64,000 nt of DNA from Algoriphagus halophilus (GCF_900129785.1 NZ_FSRC01000004.1:361461-425460), one strand, 5' to 3'; positions 19,087-28,400 are shown, numbered from the stretch's first letter. The notes: generated from the sequence alone by a model not told the origin. Made by a program: numbers and translations.

Positions 19087-19094
19087 TATTTTTG
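19087..19094 (+). promoter_or_regulatory. Candidate -7 box for fabI
   Basis: TATTTTTG matches TAnnTTTG 20 bases before the fabI ATG. A -33 TTG at the right distance was not seen, so confidence is moderate. Confidence 0.45.
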
Positions 19095-19114
19095 AAATTA
19101 ATCCAATAGTATAT

Positions 19115-19930
19115 ATGCCAGAAAATTTGCTGAAAGGAAAGCTAGGTATCATCACTGGTGCCCTAGACGAGAATTCCATTGCATGGAAGACTGCTCTTAA
19201 AGCTAAAGAACAGGGAGCTCGATTTGTATTGACCAATGCACCAATTGCTATGAGAATGGGTGCCATCAATGATCTCGCAAAAGAATGTGATACCATTGTT
19301 ATTCCTGCTGATGCCACTAGTGTAGAAGATATTGAGAAGCTCTACACCGAGGCAAAAGAATATTTGGGAGGTGACTTTGATTTCATTTTACATTCTATCG
19401 GAATGTCTCCTAATATTAGAAAAGGTCGCTCTTATGGTGATTTGAATTATGATTGGGCGATGAAGTCTTATGATGTTTCTGCTATTTCTTTCCATAAGAT
19501 GATGCATGTAGCGGAAAAAATGGATGTAATGAAAGAATGGGGTTCCATCGTGGGGCTCTCTTATATTGCAGCACAAAGAGTTTTCCCTTTCTACACGGAT
19601 ATGGCAGATGCCAAATCTCTTCTAGAAAGCATAGCGAGAGGTTATGGTTATAGATTCGGAAAATTGAAAAATGTTCGTGTCAATACCATTTCTCAGTCTC
19701 CTACCAAAACCACTGCTGGTACAGGAATTGGAGGTTTTGACTCTTTCTATAATTTTGCGGATGCTTTGTCTCCATTAGGAAATGCTTCAGCAGAAAGCTG
19801 TGCAGATTATATTGTAACCATGTTCTCAGATTTGACTAGAATGGTAACGATGCAAAACCTGTTTCATGATGGAGGATATTCGTTCACTGGAATTTCTGAA
19901 GAGATCATGGAAAAATTCAAAGATCTTTAA
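19115..19930 (+). CDS. fabI: Enoyl-[acyl-carrier-protein] reductase (NADH)
   Basis: Reduces the enoyl-ACP double bond in the last step of each fatty acid elongation cycle; the target of triclosan-type inhibitors. The 271-residue protein is a short-chain dehydrogenase of the FabI type: cofactor loop GIITGALDENSIAWKTA near the N-terminus and catalytic Tyr160 and Lys167 spaced Y-x6-K in the segment SYIAAQRVFPFYTDMADAK, with Tyr150 also conserved. It is a single-gene unit with a candidate -7 box upstream and a strong terminator downstream. Confidence 0.96.
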   Translation: MPENLLKGKLGIITGALDENSIAWKTALKAKEQGARFVLTNAPIAMRMGAINDLAKECDTIVIPADATSVEDIEKLYTEAKEYLGGDFDFILHSIGMSPNIRKGRSYGDLNYDWAMKSYDVSAISFHKMMHVAEKMDVMKEWGSIVGLSYIAAQRVFPFYTDMADAKSLLESIARGYGYRFGKLKNVRVNTISQSPTKTTAGTGIGGFDSFYNFADALSPLGNASAESCADYIVTMFSDLTRMVTMQNLFHDGGYSFTGISEEIMEKFKDL

Positions 19931-19948
19931 GTAAGAGGAAGTTTATAG

Positions 19949-19980
19949 AAAAAGCCTTTTGGGAAACCAAAAGGCTTTTT
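19949..19980 (+). terminator. Terminator of fabI
   Basis: A 14-base stem (AAAAAGCCTTTTGG with CCAAAAGGCTTTTT) around a GAAA tetraloop, continuing into a T run. It is a textbook intrinsic terminator 19 bases after the fabI stop. Confidence 0.9.
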
Positions 19981-20066
19981 TAGTATAAAGCTGTTCATCT
20001 AAAACTGATTTTTTGTTCTTGCATTTTGCATTATCTTATTGCTCGTTATTAATTAAACCATCAACC

Positions 20067-21659
20067 ATGAAAAAATCTTTACTACTAATTGCATTTTTCT
20101 GTGCCATGATCTCGGCATCAGTTTATGCACAAATTGAACCTGCTCCAGAACGGACAGAGGGTGACGGACAATATGGTCGCCTTATTTTACGCGGGGTCAC
20201 CTTAATAGATGGTACTGGGGCACCCCCAATTGGCCCAGTCGATATTGTGGTAGAGAAAAATAAGATTGCCCAAATCCAAGTCGTTGGTTATCCAGGCCTA
20301 CCAATAAATGAAAACAGAAGGCCAAAAGCTGGAGAGAATGATAAAGAATATGACTTGGAAGGTCATTATTTAATGCCAGGTTTTGTGGACTCTCATGCGC
20401 ATATTGGCGGCAGGGGGCAAGGTACGCCTGCAGAATATGTATTTAAACTTTGGCTTGCTCACGGGGTCACCACCATTCGAGACCCTTCTACAGGGAATGG
20501 TTTAGATTGGGTGTTGGACCAAAAAGAAAAATCTGCAGCGAACGAGATTACTGCACCTAGGATTTTGGCATACACTGCTTTTGGTCAAGGAGCTGAAAGT
20601 ACAATTACAAACGCAGAAGAAGCCAAAGCATGGGTGAATTCCAATAAAGCAAAAGGTGCTGACGGAATTAAATTTTTTGGGGCAAAGCCAGGAGTAATGC
20701 AAGCTGCCATTTCCGAGAATAAAAGAATTGGATTACGATCTGCCATGCACCATGCACAAGTGGATGTAGCAAGATGGAATGTATTAAATTCTGCTAGAGC
20801 TGGACTTACTTCCATGGAACATTGGTATGGACTTCCTGAGGCATTGTTTTCTGATAGGACAGTTCAGGATTTCCCTGTTGAATATAACTATCAAAATGAG
20901 CAGCATAGATTTTCTGAAGCTGGGAAGCTTTGGGAACAGGCAGCTGAACCGTATTCAGAACACTGGAATAACGTAATGAATGAACTGTTGGAGTTGGATT
21001 TTACATTGGACCCTACCTTCAATATTTATGAAGCGAACCGTGATTTAATGCGAGCTCAGAGAGCAGAATGGCATGAGACCTATACACTTCCTTCTCTTTG
21101 GAAATTTTACGAACCTAGCAGACAATCCCATGGGTCTTATTGGTTTGATTGGACCACTGCCATGGAAATCCAATGGAAGAAGAACTATAGGCTTTGGATG
21201 ACCTTTGTAAATGAATACAAAAACCGTGGAGGCAGAGTTACTGCAGGATCTGATTCTGGATTTATTTACCAATTGTATGGATTTGCTTATATCCGAGAGT
21301 TGGAGTTGCTTCAGGAAGCAGGCTTTCATCCATTGGAAGTGATCCGATCAGCTACTATGTATGGTGCGGAATTGATGGGAATGGAGAAAGAAATCGGAAC
21401 AGTGGAGGTTGGAAAATTAGCTGATTTCGTAATTGTAGAAGAGAATCCACTTCAAAATTTGAAGGTCCTTTATGGAACTGGTGCCATCAGAATCGATGAA
21501 AACAACAAAGCAATTAGAGTAGGCGGAGTGAAGTACACTGTCAAAGATGGGATTGTTTATGATGCCAAAAAGCTGTTGGAAGATGTGAAAAATATGGTGG
21601 ATAAGGCAAAAGCTGAAGAAGGAAGCACACCAATTCATCAGCCAGGATTGGACTGGTAA
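20067..21659 (+). CDS. Exported amidohydrolase family protein
   Basis: A 530-residue secreted or periplasmic metal-dependent hydrolase of the imidazolonepropionase/prolidase-like amidohydrolase branch. A signal peptide (MKKSLLLIAFFCAMISASVYAQ) begins at the ATG at 20067; an earlier in-frame start at 20013 would place extra residues before it. Metal-site motifs appear in order: FVDSHAHIGG (HxH), then AMHHAQVD, SMEHWYGL and TAGSDSGF (Asp ligand), with the usual closing motif GKLADFVIVEENPL. The segment between 285 and 400 is long and aromatic-rich. Substrate cannot be predicted; dipeptides or cyclic amides are typical. It ends before a strong hairpin terminator. Confidence 0.85.
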   Translation: MKKSLLLIAFFCAMISASVYAQIEPAPERTEGDGQYGRLILRGVTLIDGTGAPPIGPVDIVVEKNKIAQIQVVGYPGLPINENRRPKAGENDKEYDLEGHYLMPGFVDSHAHIGGRGQGTPAEYVFKLWLAHGVTTIRDPSTGNGLDWVLDQKEKSAANEITAPRILAYTAFGQGAESTITNAEEAKAWVNSNKAKGADGIKFFGAKPGVMQAAISENKRIGLRSAMHHAQVDVARWNVLNSARAGLTSMEHWYGLPEALFSDRTVQDFPVEYNYQNEQHRFSEAGKLWEQAAEPYSEHWNNVMNELLELDFTLDPTFNIYEANRDLMRAQRAEWHETYTLPSLWKFYEPSRQSHGSYWFDWTTAMEIQWKKNYRLWMTFVNEYKNRGGRVTAGSDSGFIYQLYGFAYIRELELLQEAGFHPLEVIRSATMYGAELMGMEKEIGTVEVGKLADFVIVEENPLQNLKVLYGTGAIRIDENNKAIRVGGVKYTVKDGIVYDAKKLLEDVKNMVDKAKAEEGSTPIHQPGLDW

Positions 21660-21682
21660 TCAAAAATTTGTAAAACCTAGTG

Positions 21683-21720
21683 CCGGGGTATGCTGTTATA
21701 TCAATTACAGTATATCCCGG
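21683..21720 (+). terminator. Terminator between amidohydrolase and alpha/beta hydrolase genes
   Basis: CCGGGGTATGCTGT (21683-21696) pairs with ACAGTATATCCCGG (21707-21720) through 14 base pairs including two G-U pairs, with a 10-base loop, followed by TTCATTTTTA. It separates the two genes, and the hydrolase start at 21743 lies just beyond. Confidence 0.75.
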
Positions 21721-21742
21721 TTCATTTTTAATACTAAAAACG

Positions 21743-22543
21743 ATGCCCCATATTAAAGTAAATGAAGTCACTTTATTTTATTCTGATCAAGGCGTAGGAG
21801 ACGAGACCATTGTTTTTTCACATGGACTCCTTTGGAGCCATAAAATGTTTGCAGAGCAAATAGAGTTTTTGAGTGCAAGGTTTAGAGTGATTTCCTATGA
21901 TCATAGAGGGCAAGGGGAGAGCGAAGTTAAAGGTCCTTATGATATGGATACCTTAACCAATGATGCATTTCTTTTAATAAAATCACTATGTAAGGGACCA
22001 GTGCATTTTGCAGGATTATCCATGGGAGGATTCGTGGGAATGAGATTAGCTGCAAGGCATCCGGAAATAGTGAAAAGTTTGATATTGATGGAAACTTCAG
22101 CCAATTCAGAGCCGGTTGAAAATATACCCAAATACAAGACCCTGAATGGAATAGTGAAGTGGTTTGGAGTCCTTGGCCCAGTGGCAAACAAGGTAATGCC
22201 CATTATGTTTGCAGAAAGCTGGCTGACCAATCCTTTGAATAAGGACAAAGTGGATTTCTGGAAGAAAGAAATGATGTCTAACAAAAGATCCATCACTGGA
22301 CCCGTTGATGGAGTGATTTATAGAAAGGGAATTGAAGAGGAACTCAAATTTATTTCTTGCCCCACGATGGTAATTGTAGGGGATGAGGATATTGCCACCA
22401 AACCTGTTAAGGCGAAGTTTATTCAGATGGGGATTGCTAATGCAAAGTTGCACCGAATACCAGGTGCTGGGCATAGCAGCTGTATTGAAAAGCCCAGAGA
22501 GGTTAATCGGTTGATCGGGGATTGGTTAATAGAAAATAGTTAA
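21743..22543 (+). CDS. Alpha/beta hydrolase
   Basis: A 266-residue cytoplasmic alpha/beta-fold hydrolase. The nucleophile elbow is GLSMGG (within FAGLSMGGFVGMRLA), the oxyanion region is FSHGLLWS, the acid is likely the Asp in VGDEDIATKP, and the His is in GAGHSSCIEKP. The family includes esterases, haloperoxidase-like and ring-cleavage-product hydrolases, so the substrate is open. I start it at 21743 (MPHIKVNEV) because upstream in-frame codons from 21680 lie in the terminator hairpin. It sits 160 bases upstream of the MarR gene and could belong to the same stress response, but no ATGTATANACAT site is seen before it. Confidence 0.85.
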   Translation: MPHIKVNEVTLFYSDQGVGDETIVFSHGLLWSHKMFAEQIEFLSARFRVISYDHRGQGESEVKGPYDMDTLTNDAFLLIKSLCKGPVHFAGLSMGGFVGMRLAARHPEIVKSLILMETSANSEPVENIPKYKTLNGIVKWFGVLGPVANKVMPIMFAESWLTNPLNKDKVDFWKKEMMSNKRSITGPVDGVIYRKGIEEELKFISCPTMVIVGDEDIATKPVKAKFIQMGIANAKLHRIPGAGHSSCIEKPREVNRLIGDWLIENS

Positions 22544-22661
22544 TTCGAAAAAATAATTTTTTACATCCGCCAAGAAATCCCTTAATACAGCCTATAAAGC
22601 TTGTTTTCTGAAAAAAACAATGCAATTCGAAATATTTTTTTTGAATTTTTGAAACCTTTTG

Positions 22662-22684
22662 ATACATTTAAATGTATATACATT
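22662..22684. promoter_or_regulatory. Overlapping palindromic operators upstream of marR
   Basis: Two perfect palindromes overlap: a 16-base one, ATACATTTAAATGTAT (22662-22677), and a 14-base one, AATGTATATACATT (22671-22684). Together they give three half-sites of the form ATACAT/ATGTAT, ending 18 bases before the MarR start codon. The 12-base core ATGTATATACAT (22672-22683) recurs with one base changed before the YceI gene. Symmetry and position fit autoregulation by a dimeric MarR protein; binding is inferred. Confidence 0.7.
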
Positions 22685-22702
22685 AAATACAATTGCAAAG
22701 AA

Positions 22703-23155
22703 ATGGTGAAGATAGAAGAAGCAATACAGCAGAAAGAGTTTAAAGATCCTTTCAATAAGGCTGTAGTGAATTTATTGTATACCCATAGTTATTTGGTGAC
22801 AAGCCAAAATGCGCTATTCAAGCCATATGGTATTTCACCTGAGCAATATAATGTGTTGAGGATTTTAAGAGGCCAAAATGGAGTGCCTACTACGGTTTCA
22901 TCAATTCAGGACAGAATGTTGAATAAGATGTCTAACGCCTCCAGATTAGTTGAAAAACTGAAAGTAAAAGGTTTAGTAAAACGTTCCGAGTGTCCAAATG
23001 ATCGAAGACAGGTAGATGTTTTGATTACTGAAAAGGGTTTGGAACTACTTGCTGAATTACAAATTCGAGTGGAAAAAGGCAATATAGACTTTGTTCATTT
23101 GAATTTGGATGAAGTGAATAAGCTAAATGAATTGCTGGATAAATTGCGTGGCTAA
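22703..23155 (+). CDS. MarR-family transcriptional regulator (MhqR-like by context)
   Basis: A 150-residue winged-helix regulator. The recognition helix region reads TVSSIQDRMLNKMSNASRLVEKLKVKGLV and the wing is KRSECPNDRRQVDVLITEKG, the usual MarR pattern with its conserved DxR. I use the ATG at 22703; an in-frame TTG at 22601 would add residues lying on the upstream AT-rich region and the operators. The gene is followed by YceI, an MhqO-like dioxygenase and an MhqD-like esterase, the same combination as the Bacillus subtilis MhqR regulon minus the reductases. It probably represses itself and the downstream genes until quinones or other electrophiles appear. No conserved Cys sensor is evident to me, so the ligand is unknown. 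Confidence 0.88.
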   Translation: MVKIEEAIQQKEFKDPFNKAVVNLLYTHSYLVTSQNALFKPYGISPEQYNVLRILRGQNGVPTTVSSIQDRMLNKMSNASRLVEKLKVKGLVKRSECPNDRRQVDVLITEKGLELLAELQIRVEKGNIDFVHLNLDEVNKLNELLDKLRG

Positions 23156-23161
23156 AAAAAT

Positions 23162-23190
23162 TTGATTATATATATGTATAGACATATAAT
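23162..23190 (+). promoter_or_regulatory. Operator and probable promoter of the YceI-MhqO-MhqD genes
   Basis: The operator is a perfect 7-base inverted repeat TATATGT-ATAG-ACATATA (23171-23188) containing ATGTATAGACAT (23174-23185), which differs from the site before marR at one central base. It lies between TTGATT (23162-23167) and TATAAT (23185-23190), 17 bases apart, so a bound repressor would cover the promoter. The promoter elements are of the general sigma-70 form rather than TAnnTTTG, so that part is less certain than the operator. Confidence 0.6.
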
Positions 23191-23233
23191 GTGGCAACCT
23201 AAAAATAATACAACAACTTAAACAAAAACAATT

Positions 23234-23779
23234 ATGGCAACTACTAAATGGATTATCGACCCTACACACTCTGAAGTTTCATTCAAAGTAAAACACTTGG
23301 TGATTTCAACAGTGACAGGATATTTTAGAAAGTTTGAAGGAAGCGCAGAAAGTGCATCTGATAGTTTTGAAGGTGCAACGGTTTCTTTTTCAGCTGATAT
23401 TGACAGCATTGACACCAACCAAACTGATCGTGACAATCATTTGAAGTCTGCAGATTTCTTTGATGCAGCAAATCATCCTAAATTGACATTCACAGGAAAA
23501 ATCTCTCAAATTGATGGTGATTACAAATTGATTGGCGACTTAACGATGAGAGAAACTACCAAGCAAGTAGAATTGGATGTTGATTTTGGAGGAGTAGCTG
23601 GAGATCCTTACGGACAAACTAAAGCTGGATTTGAAATTGAAGGAAAAGTTAATAGAAAAGAATTTGGACTAGCTTGGTCTGCAGTGACTGAAGCTGGATC
23701 TGTTGTCGTAAGTGATCAGGTAAAATTGATCCTTAGCGTACAGCTTGTTAAGCAAGAGCAAGAAGTTTTGGCTGACTAA
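23234..23779 (+). CDS. YceI-family lipocalin-like protein
   Basis: A 181-residue protein of the YceI family: one long beta-barrel that binds polyisoprenoid or quinone-like lipids in characterised members. The family opening is visible in TKWIIDPTHSEVSFKVKHLVISTVTGYFRKFEG, followed by DSIDTNQTDRDNHLKSADFFDAANHPKLTF and NRKEFGLAW. No signal peptide is present, so this copy appears cytoplasmic, unlike E. coli YceI. Given the shared operator with the MarR gene and the following MhqO-like and MhqD-like enzymes, binding of isoprenoid quinones or related electrophiles is a reasonable inference. Confidence 0.92.
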   Translation: MATTKWIIDPTHSEVSFKVKHLVISTVTGYFRKFEGSAESASDSFEGATVSFSADIDSIDTNQTDRDNHLKSADFFDAANHPKLTFTGKISQIDGDYKLIGDLTMRETTKQVELDVDFGGVAGDPYGQTKAGFEIEGKVNRKEFGLAWSAVTEAGSVVVSDQVKLILSVQLVKQEQEVLAD

Positions 23780-23803
23780 GCCATTTAATAACTACCACCA
23801 ATG

Positions 23804-23837
23804 ATCGAGCTAAAAGGGTTTGCCCTTTTAGCTTGAT
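23804..23837 (+). terminator. Hairpin between YceI and dioxygenase genes
   Basis: AGCTAAAAGGG (23808-23818) pairs perfectly with CCCTTTTAGCT (23823-23833) around a TTTG loop, extended by weaker pairs to 23804-23837, then GATTTTAT-like sequence. It may terminate most YceI transcripts and let a fraction continue into the two enzyme genes, giving more YceI than enzyme. Confidence 0.7.
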
Positions 23838-23862
23838 TTTATAAACTTTACCCAATACAACC

Positions 23863-24813
23863 ATGAAACCATTAATCAGCGGAATACACCATATCACAGC
23901 AATCGCTGGAAATCCTCAAGCCAATATTGATTTTTACTCTGGTATTTTAGGATTGAGGTTGGTGAAGAAGACCATCAATTTTGATGCGCCTGATGTATAT
24001 CATTTCTATTTTGGAGATGAGCTGGGGCAACCTGGTACGGTGTTCACTACTTTTCCTTTTACGGGAGCTAGAAAAGGAGTGAAAGGAACAGGTGAATTGA
24101 CTTATACTGCATTTTCAATTCCAAAAGGATCCTTAGATTATTGGATAGAAAGGTTAAAAAAGTTTGGGGTTCCGGTTTCTGATAAATTAACCCGGTTTGG
24201 TCATGAATTGATCAGGTTTGAAGACCATGATAGCATGGGAATAGAGCTTATAGCTAATGACCAAGACGATAGAGCTGGATGGACCTATGGTCAAATCCCT
24301 TTGGAACATAGTATCAAAGGCTTTTATGGAGCTACATTGAATCTTCGATCCAAAGAATTGACAGCACAACTTTTGACCAATCATATGGATTACCATTTTA
24401 TAGGTCAAGAAGGGGATCGATATCGATATGGAACAGAAGGAAAACCAGGAGATATAGTAGATATAGTGGTGAATCCTAATGGGCACAGAGGTATGCAAAG
24501 TGCTGGAACAGTCCATCATATTGCTTTCAGAACTGCGAATAAATCAACTCAATTGGAAGTTCAGAGGATTCTAATGGATAATGGATATCAGGTGACTGAG
24601 GTGAAAGATAGAAATTACTTCAACTCCATCTATTTCAGAGAACCAGGAGGAGTTTTATTTGAGGTAGCGACGGATGAGCCAGGCTTCGCAATAGATGAGG
24701 ACGAAGCACATTTGGGAGAATTGATCAAATTACCTGAATGGGCTGAGCCAAGTAGAAAAGAAATTGAGAAGAATTTAATTCCGGTCACTTTAAAAACGGA
24801 GGATTATGCCTGA
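23863..24813 (+). CDS. Ring-cleaving dioxygenase / glyoxalase family protein (MhqO-like)
   Basis: A 316-residue protein with two vicinal-oxygen-chelate modules. The first opens with GIHHITAIAGNPQANIDFY, the second with GTVHHIAFRT and closes with PGGVLFEVATDEPGFA. The His and Glu positions fit the metal site of extradiol dioxygenases. Length and layout match MhqO/MhqA proteins, which are thought to cleave hydroquinone rings and detoxify quinones. Its stop codon is overlapped by the MhqD-like gene, so the two are translationally coupled. The substrate is inferred from family and context. Confidence 0.85.
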   Translation: MKPLISGIHHITAIAGNPQANIDFYSGILGLRLVKKTINFDAPDVYHFYFGDELGQPGTVFTTFPFTGARKGVKGTGELTYTAFSIPKGSLDYWIERLKKFGVPVSDKLTRFGHELIRFEDHDSMGIELIANDQDDRAGWTYGQIPLEHSIKGFYGATLNLRSKELTAQLLTNHMDYHFIGQEGDRYRYGTEGKPGDIVDIVVNPNGHRGMQSAGTVHHIAFRTANKSTQLEVQRILMDNGYQVTEVKDRNYFNSIYFREPGGVLFEVATDEPGFAIDEDEAHLGELIKLPEWAEPSRKEIEKNLIPVTLKTEDYA

Positions 24814-25417
24814 GGTAAAAACTGCAGGATTGCCAATAGGGAAAGCCCAAAAAGCTGCCATATTAATTCATGGTAGAGGAGCGTCTGCCTCAAGTATATT
24901 GTCACTTAGTAATTACCTAAACTTAGATGATTTTGCTTTGTTGGCTCCTCAAGCTGAAGGAAATACTTGGTACCCTTATAGTTTTATGGCTCCAGACCTA
25001 CAGAACAGGACAGCTCTTGAAAAATCAATTTCTACCTTGCAGTTTTCCTGGGATCAGATAATTTCAGCAGGCATTAAACCCGAGAATATTTACCTGATCG
25101 GCTTTTCCCAAGGTGCATGCTTAAGTTTAGAATTTGCATCCAGAAATGCCCAAAAGCTAGGAGGTGTGATTGCCTTTACCGGAGGCCTGATCGGAGAAAA
25201 GTTACTTCCTGAAAAGTACAAAGGTGATTTCCAAGGAACCCCGATCTTTATTGGGAGTAGTGATCGAGACTTTCATGTTCCTGCTACTCGAATAAAAGAA
25301 TCGGCAGAATTAATGAAAAAAATTGGAGCAGATGTTAAAACCTTGCTCTTTGATGATCCAGAACATACAATTCGTCAAGAAGAGATTGAATGGGTCAATA
25401 AAAATATTTTAATGTGA
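24806..25417 (+). CDS. Alpha/beta hydrolase, phospholipase/carboxylesterase type (MhqD-like)
   Basis: A 203-residue esterase of the carboxylesterase/thioesterase (LysoPL-like) group. The nucleophile motif is LIGFSQGACLSLEFA, the acid lies in IGSSDRDFHVP, and the His in DDPEHTIRQEE; the oxyanion loop is LIHGRGASASS. The size matches MhqD of Bacillus, which is induced with MhqO by methylhydroquinone. The gene overlaps the preceding dioxygenase by 8 bases and ends at a bidirectional terminator. It may act on the ring-cleavage product, which is inference. Confidence 0.85.
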   Translation: MPEVKTAGLPIGKAQKAAILIHGRGASASSILSLSNYLNLDDFALLAPQAEGNTWYPYSFMAPDLQNRTALEKSISTLQFSWDQIISAGIKPENIYLIGFSQGACLSLEFASRNAQKLGGVIAFTGGLIGEKLLPEKYKGDFQGTPIFIGSSDRDFHVPATRIKESAELMKKIGADVKTLLFDDPEHTIRQEEIEWVNKNILM

Positions 25418-25428
25418 TTTTCTTATGG

Positions 25429-25459
25429 AAAAAATCCCCGACTCTGACGGGGATTTTTT
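25429..25459. terminator. Bidirectional terminator between the mhqD-like gene and sbcC
   Basis: AAAAAATCCCCG (25429-25440) pairs with CGGGGATTTTTT (25448-25459) around ACTCTGA. The flanking A run and T run let it work on both strands, ending the plus-strand esterase transcript and the minus-strand sbcDC transcript, whose stop codon is 2 bases away. Confidence 0.92.
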
Positions 25460-25460
25460 T

Positions 25461-28400
25461 TTAATACGAATAGGTTACCTGCGAACCGTTTTCTGGGTCC
25501 AGTTCTACTTGGGCATAAACTCCAATCTCTTGTTGCAATTCTTCCACATGGGAAATAATCCCCACAATTCTGTTTTCATGCCGCAAAGATTTCAAGGTTT
25601 CGAAAACCACCCGTAATGCATTTCTATCCAATGCACCAAAGCCTTCATCCAAGAAAAAGAAACTTTGATCTGCTTGGTTTAAGGCCTTTACTTTTTCTGC
25701 CAATGCCAATGCCAAGCATAAGGAAGCCTGAAATGTCTGGCCACCAGAGAGAGTTTTAAGTAGTCTCCTTCTTCCCCCGTTGAGGTAATCAATCACCCAA
25801 AATGTATTGTCATCATCTATTTCTAGACTCATACTGTTTTTACAGAGTTTCATGAATCTCACATTGGCAGTATTGCATAGCTCCTTGAGATAAATGGAGC
25901 TGACAAATTTTACGAAACCGCTGCCCTTGAATAATTTTTCTAACTCTTTTAGATTGCTTTCTCGGTTTTCTAATTTTCCAAAAGTCTCTAATAAGGACTT
26001 CTTGTTTTCGAGTTGGGCCTCTATGGTTTTAATTTCTTCCGACAATAGCAACAAGCTGTTTTGTGCAGCTTCTACTTTGGATTTTAATTCTAGAACAGAA
26101 TTCTTTAAGTTCAAGAAGCTTTCTTCTTCAAATTCCAGCACCCCTTTTTCTGCCCTAAGTTCTTTGACTCGGTCTTCATTAATAGCGATTTTCTTATCGA
26201 AATTTTGAATTTCTAAATCTACTTTTTCTGCATCCAATGAATGCTCAAACAACCGAATCAATACTTCATCATCTCTAAAACCATGACTTTCTTTTAGCTT
26301 CTCCAACTCTTTGAGGAGTTTTTCCAGTTTGATGGCAGCTTCTTCTTTGAGCAGCTTAAAATTCTTCAGGCTACTAAGATTGGAGGCTTGAGCTTCCCGT
26401 TTTTCCCGAAGAGCCTTTTGCTTTCCGTCCAAAAGTTGGAGTGCCTGCTCAATATCCTGCTCAACATTTTCGATGGTGGAATAAATTTCTTCCACTTGTT
26501 TACTATAGAAGGGTTTGCAAAAAGTGGGATCTTTGATCTCTTCTTTTTTTGAAGAAATTGCTGAATAAACCGTATTTTGATTGAGTTGAGCTGTTTGAAA
26601 GGCTTTTTCAATTTCACCTAATTCCATTCTCTTTTCGTTCCAAGATTGACGCTTAGATTTAATTTCAGAAAGCATTTTTTCTTTGGTCTTTCCTGCGTGG
26701 ATCATGGAGTCCACTTTGGCTTTTAACTCTTTTTCGTTTTGGATTCCATAATTTGAAATCAAACGATGAATATCCTCCAAAGCTTTATTGAGTTTCTCTA
26801 ATTCGCCTTCTTTGAATTGAATGTTTTTTTGGTGGTTTTCTAAATGGATTTGATTCTCTTTCTCCTTTTGCATTAAGGTGAGTATCGTCTCCAGTTTGTT
26901 TTTTTCTTGGTTTATTTCCTCGTTTTTAAGTTTAAGCTCTGCCTTCTCAGTCTCGGTTTTCAATGGGTTTGGATGCTCCAATGATCCACAAAGTGGACAG
27001 GGACTTCCATCTTCCAACATATGTGCATGAGCAGTCAATCCTTGTTTTTGAAGGATCTTGTCTCGCTGACCTTCGAGTTCCAGAATTAATTTCTTTTGGC
27101 CTTTTTGCCAAGTCTCAAGATTTTTTTCAGAGGAAGGTATTCGAGCCAGGATTTGCTTTAAGTCGTTTTCAACGGAAGTGATTTCCTCCTTCAGTTGATC
27201 TCGATCCTGAACTAGGTTCTTTTTATCTTTTTCCCAAGACGCCCAATCCCTTGAAGCAGTTTGGAGTTCGGACAACTCACTTACCTCTGGACTTGCCAGT
27301 GTTTCAGCTTGTTTCTCCAATGCGGAAATTTGGGATTCTAAATGATCCTGGGATGCACGCCTACTTTCAATGTCTGGTTTCAAGGTTTCCAGTTTTTGGT
27401 TTGCCTCTTCCAGTCTAACCTGAAGCTGTTTGATTTCCAGAACTTTTTTTAAGTCTCTAATTTTGGCTTCCCTTTGAGGCCTTTCTTGGTTTTTCTTTTT
27501 TAGCTTGGTCTCTTGTTCCTCCAATTCCTCAATTTCTCCTTCGTAACGAGTTTTAAATCGTTCACAATCGATGACACTGGTGGTGTATTTTTCAAGTTCC
27601 TTTTTGGTATCCTGAATCTGGTCCCAAATGGGTTTGATGTAGGTCTTAGCAGTGATAAATTCCTTATGTATTTTTCTCTTTTCCTCGATCTCAGGTTTTC
27701 TAAGCAAAAGCTCCTGATAGGTTTGTTCAAACTGCCGAAGTTGCAAAGCCTTTTGTTGAATTACCTCCTCTAGTTTTAGTTTAGTTTCTTCCTGTTGAAG
27801 TTTTTGAGTCAGTTCATCCACTTCTTTTTTCTGTGATTGATGGAGGACTGATTTTTCTTTGAGAATTTCAGAAGTATAACCTTCCAATCCCGAAAGCTGG
27901 GTTTCTAATCTGATTTTTTCTTCCCGAACCACTTTTAAAAGCGATCCGGTTTTAGCTGAAAGATCAAATCGTTCTAACCCAAACAACTCTTTCATCATTT
28001 CCGCTCTAGGGCCCGGAGTCAGGTCAATAAATTCCCTAAACTTTCCCTGAGGGATAATCACCGTCTGCTTGAAATGCTCTTTTTTCATGCCGATAATTTC
28101 CTCGGCTCTTAATGAAACCGGTTCCCAGTTTCCTGCTACCTTCTCATAAAACGTATGTTCGGCGGGTTTTACTTCCTCAAATCTTTTTGGGTTTCTTTTA
28201 GCTGAATACCTTCCTAAATAGCTTTGGGAATTATTCTTTCCAGACTGAAACTCAAAATTGATCAATAAGGCTTCACTTTGAAGATTGAGCATGGAGTTTT
28301 TCTCCCCTCGATCTGAAAGCCTTTCAGTACTGCCATAAAGAGCTAGAAGAATCGCTTCCAAAATAGAGGACTTACCACTACCAACCGCACCAAAAATCCC

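Noticed and set aside
21937..22474. Two overlapping minus-strand frames of about 120 codons inside the alpha/beta hydrolase gene
   Set aside because: Both lie opposite a well-supported enzyme gene and show no conserved pattern.
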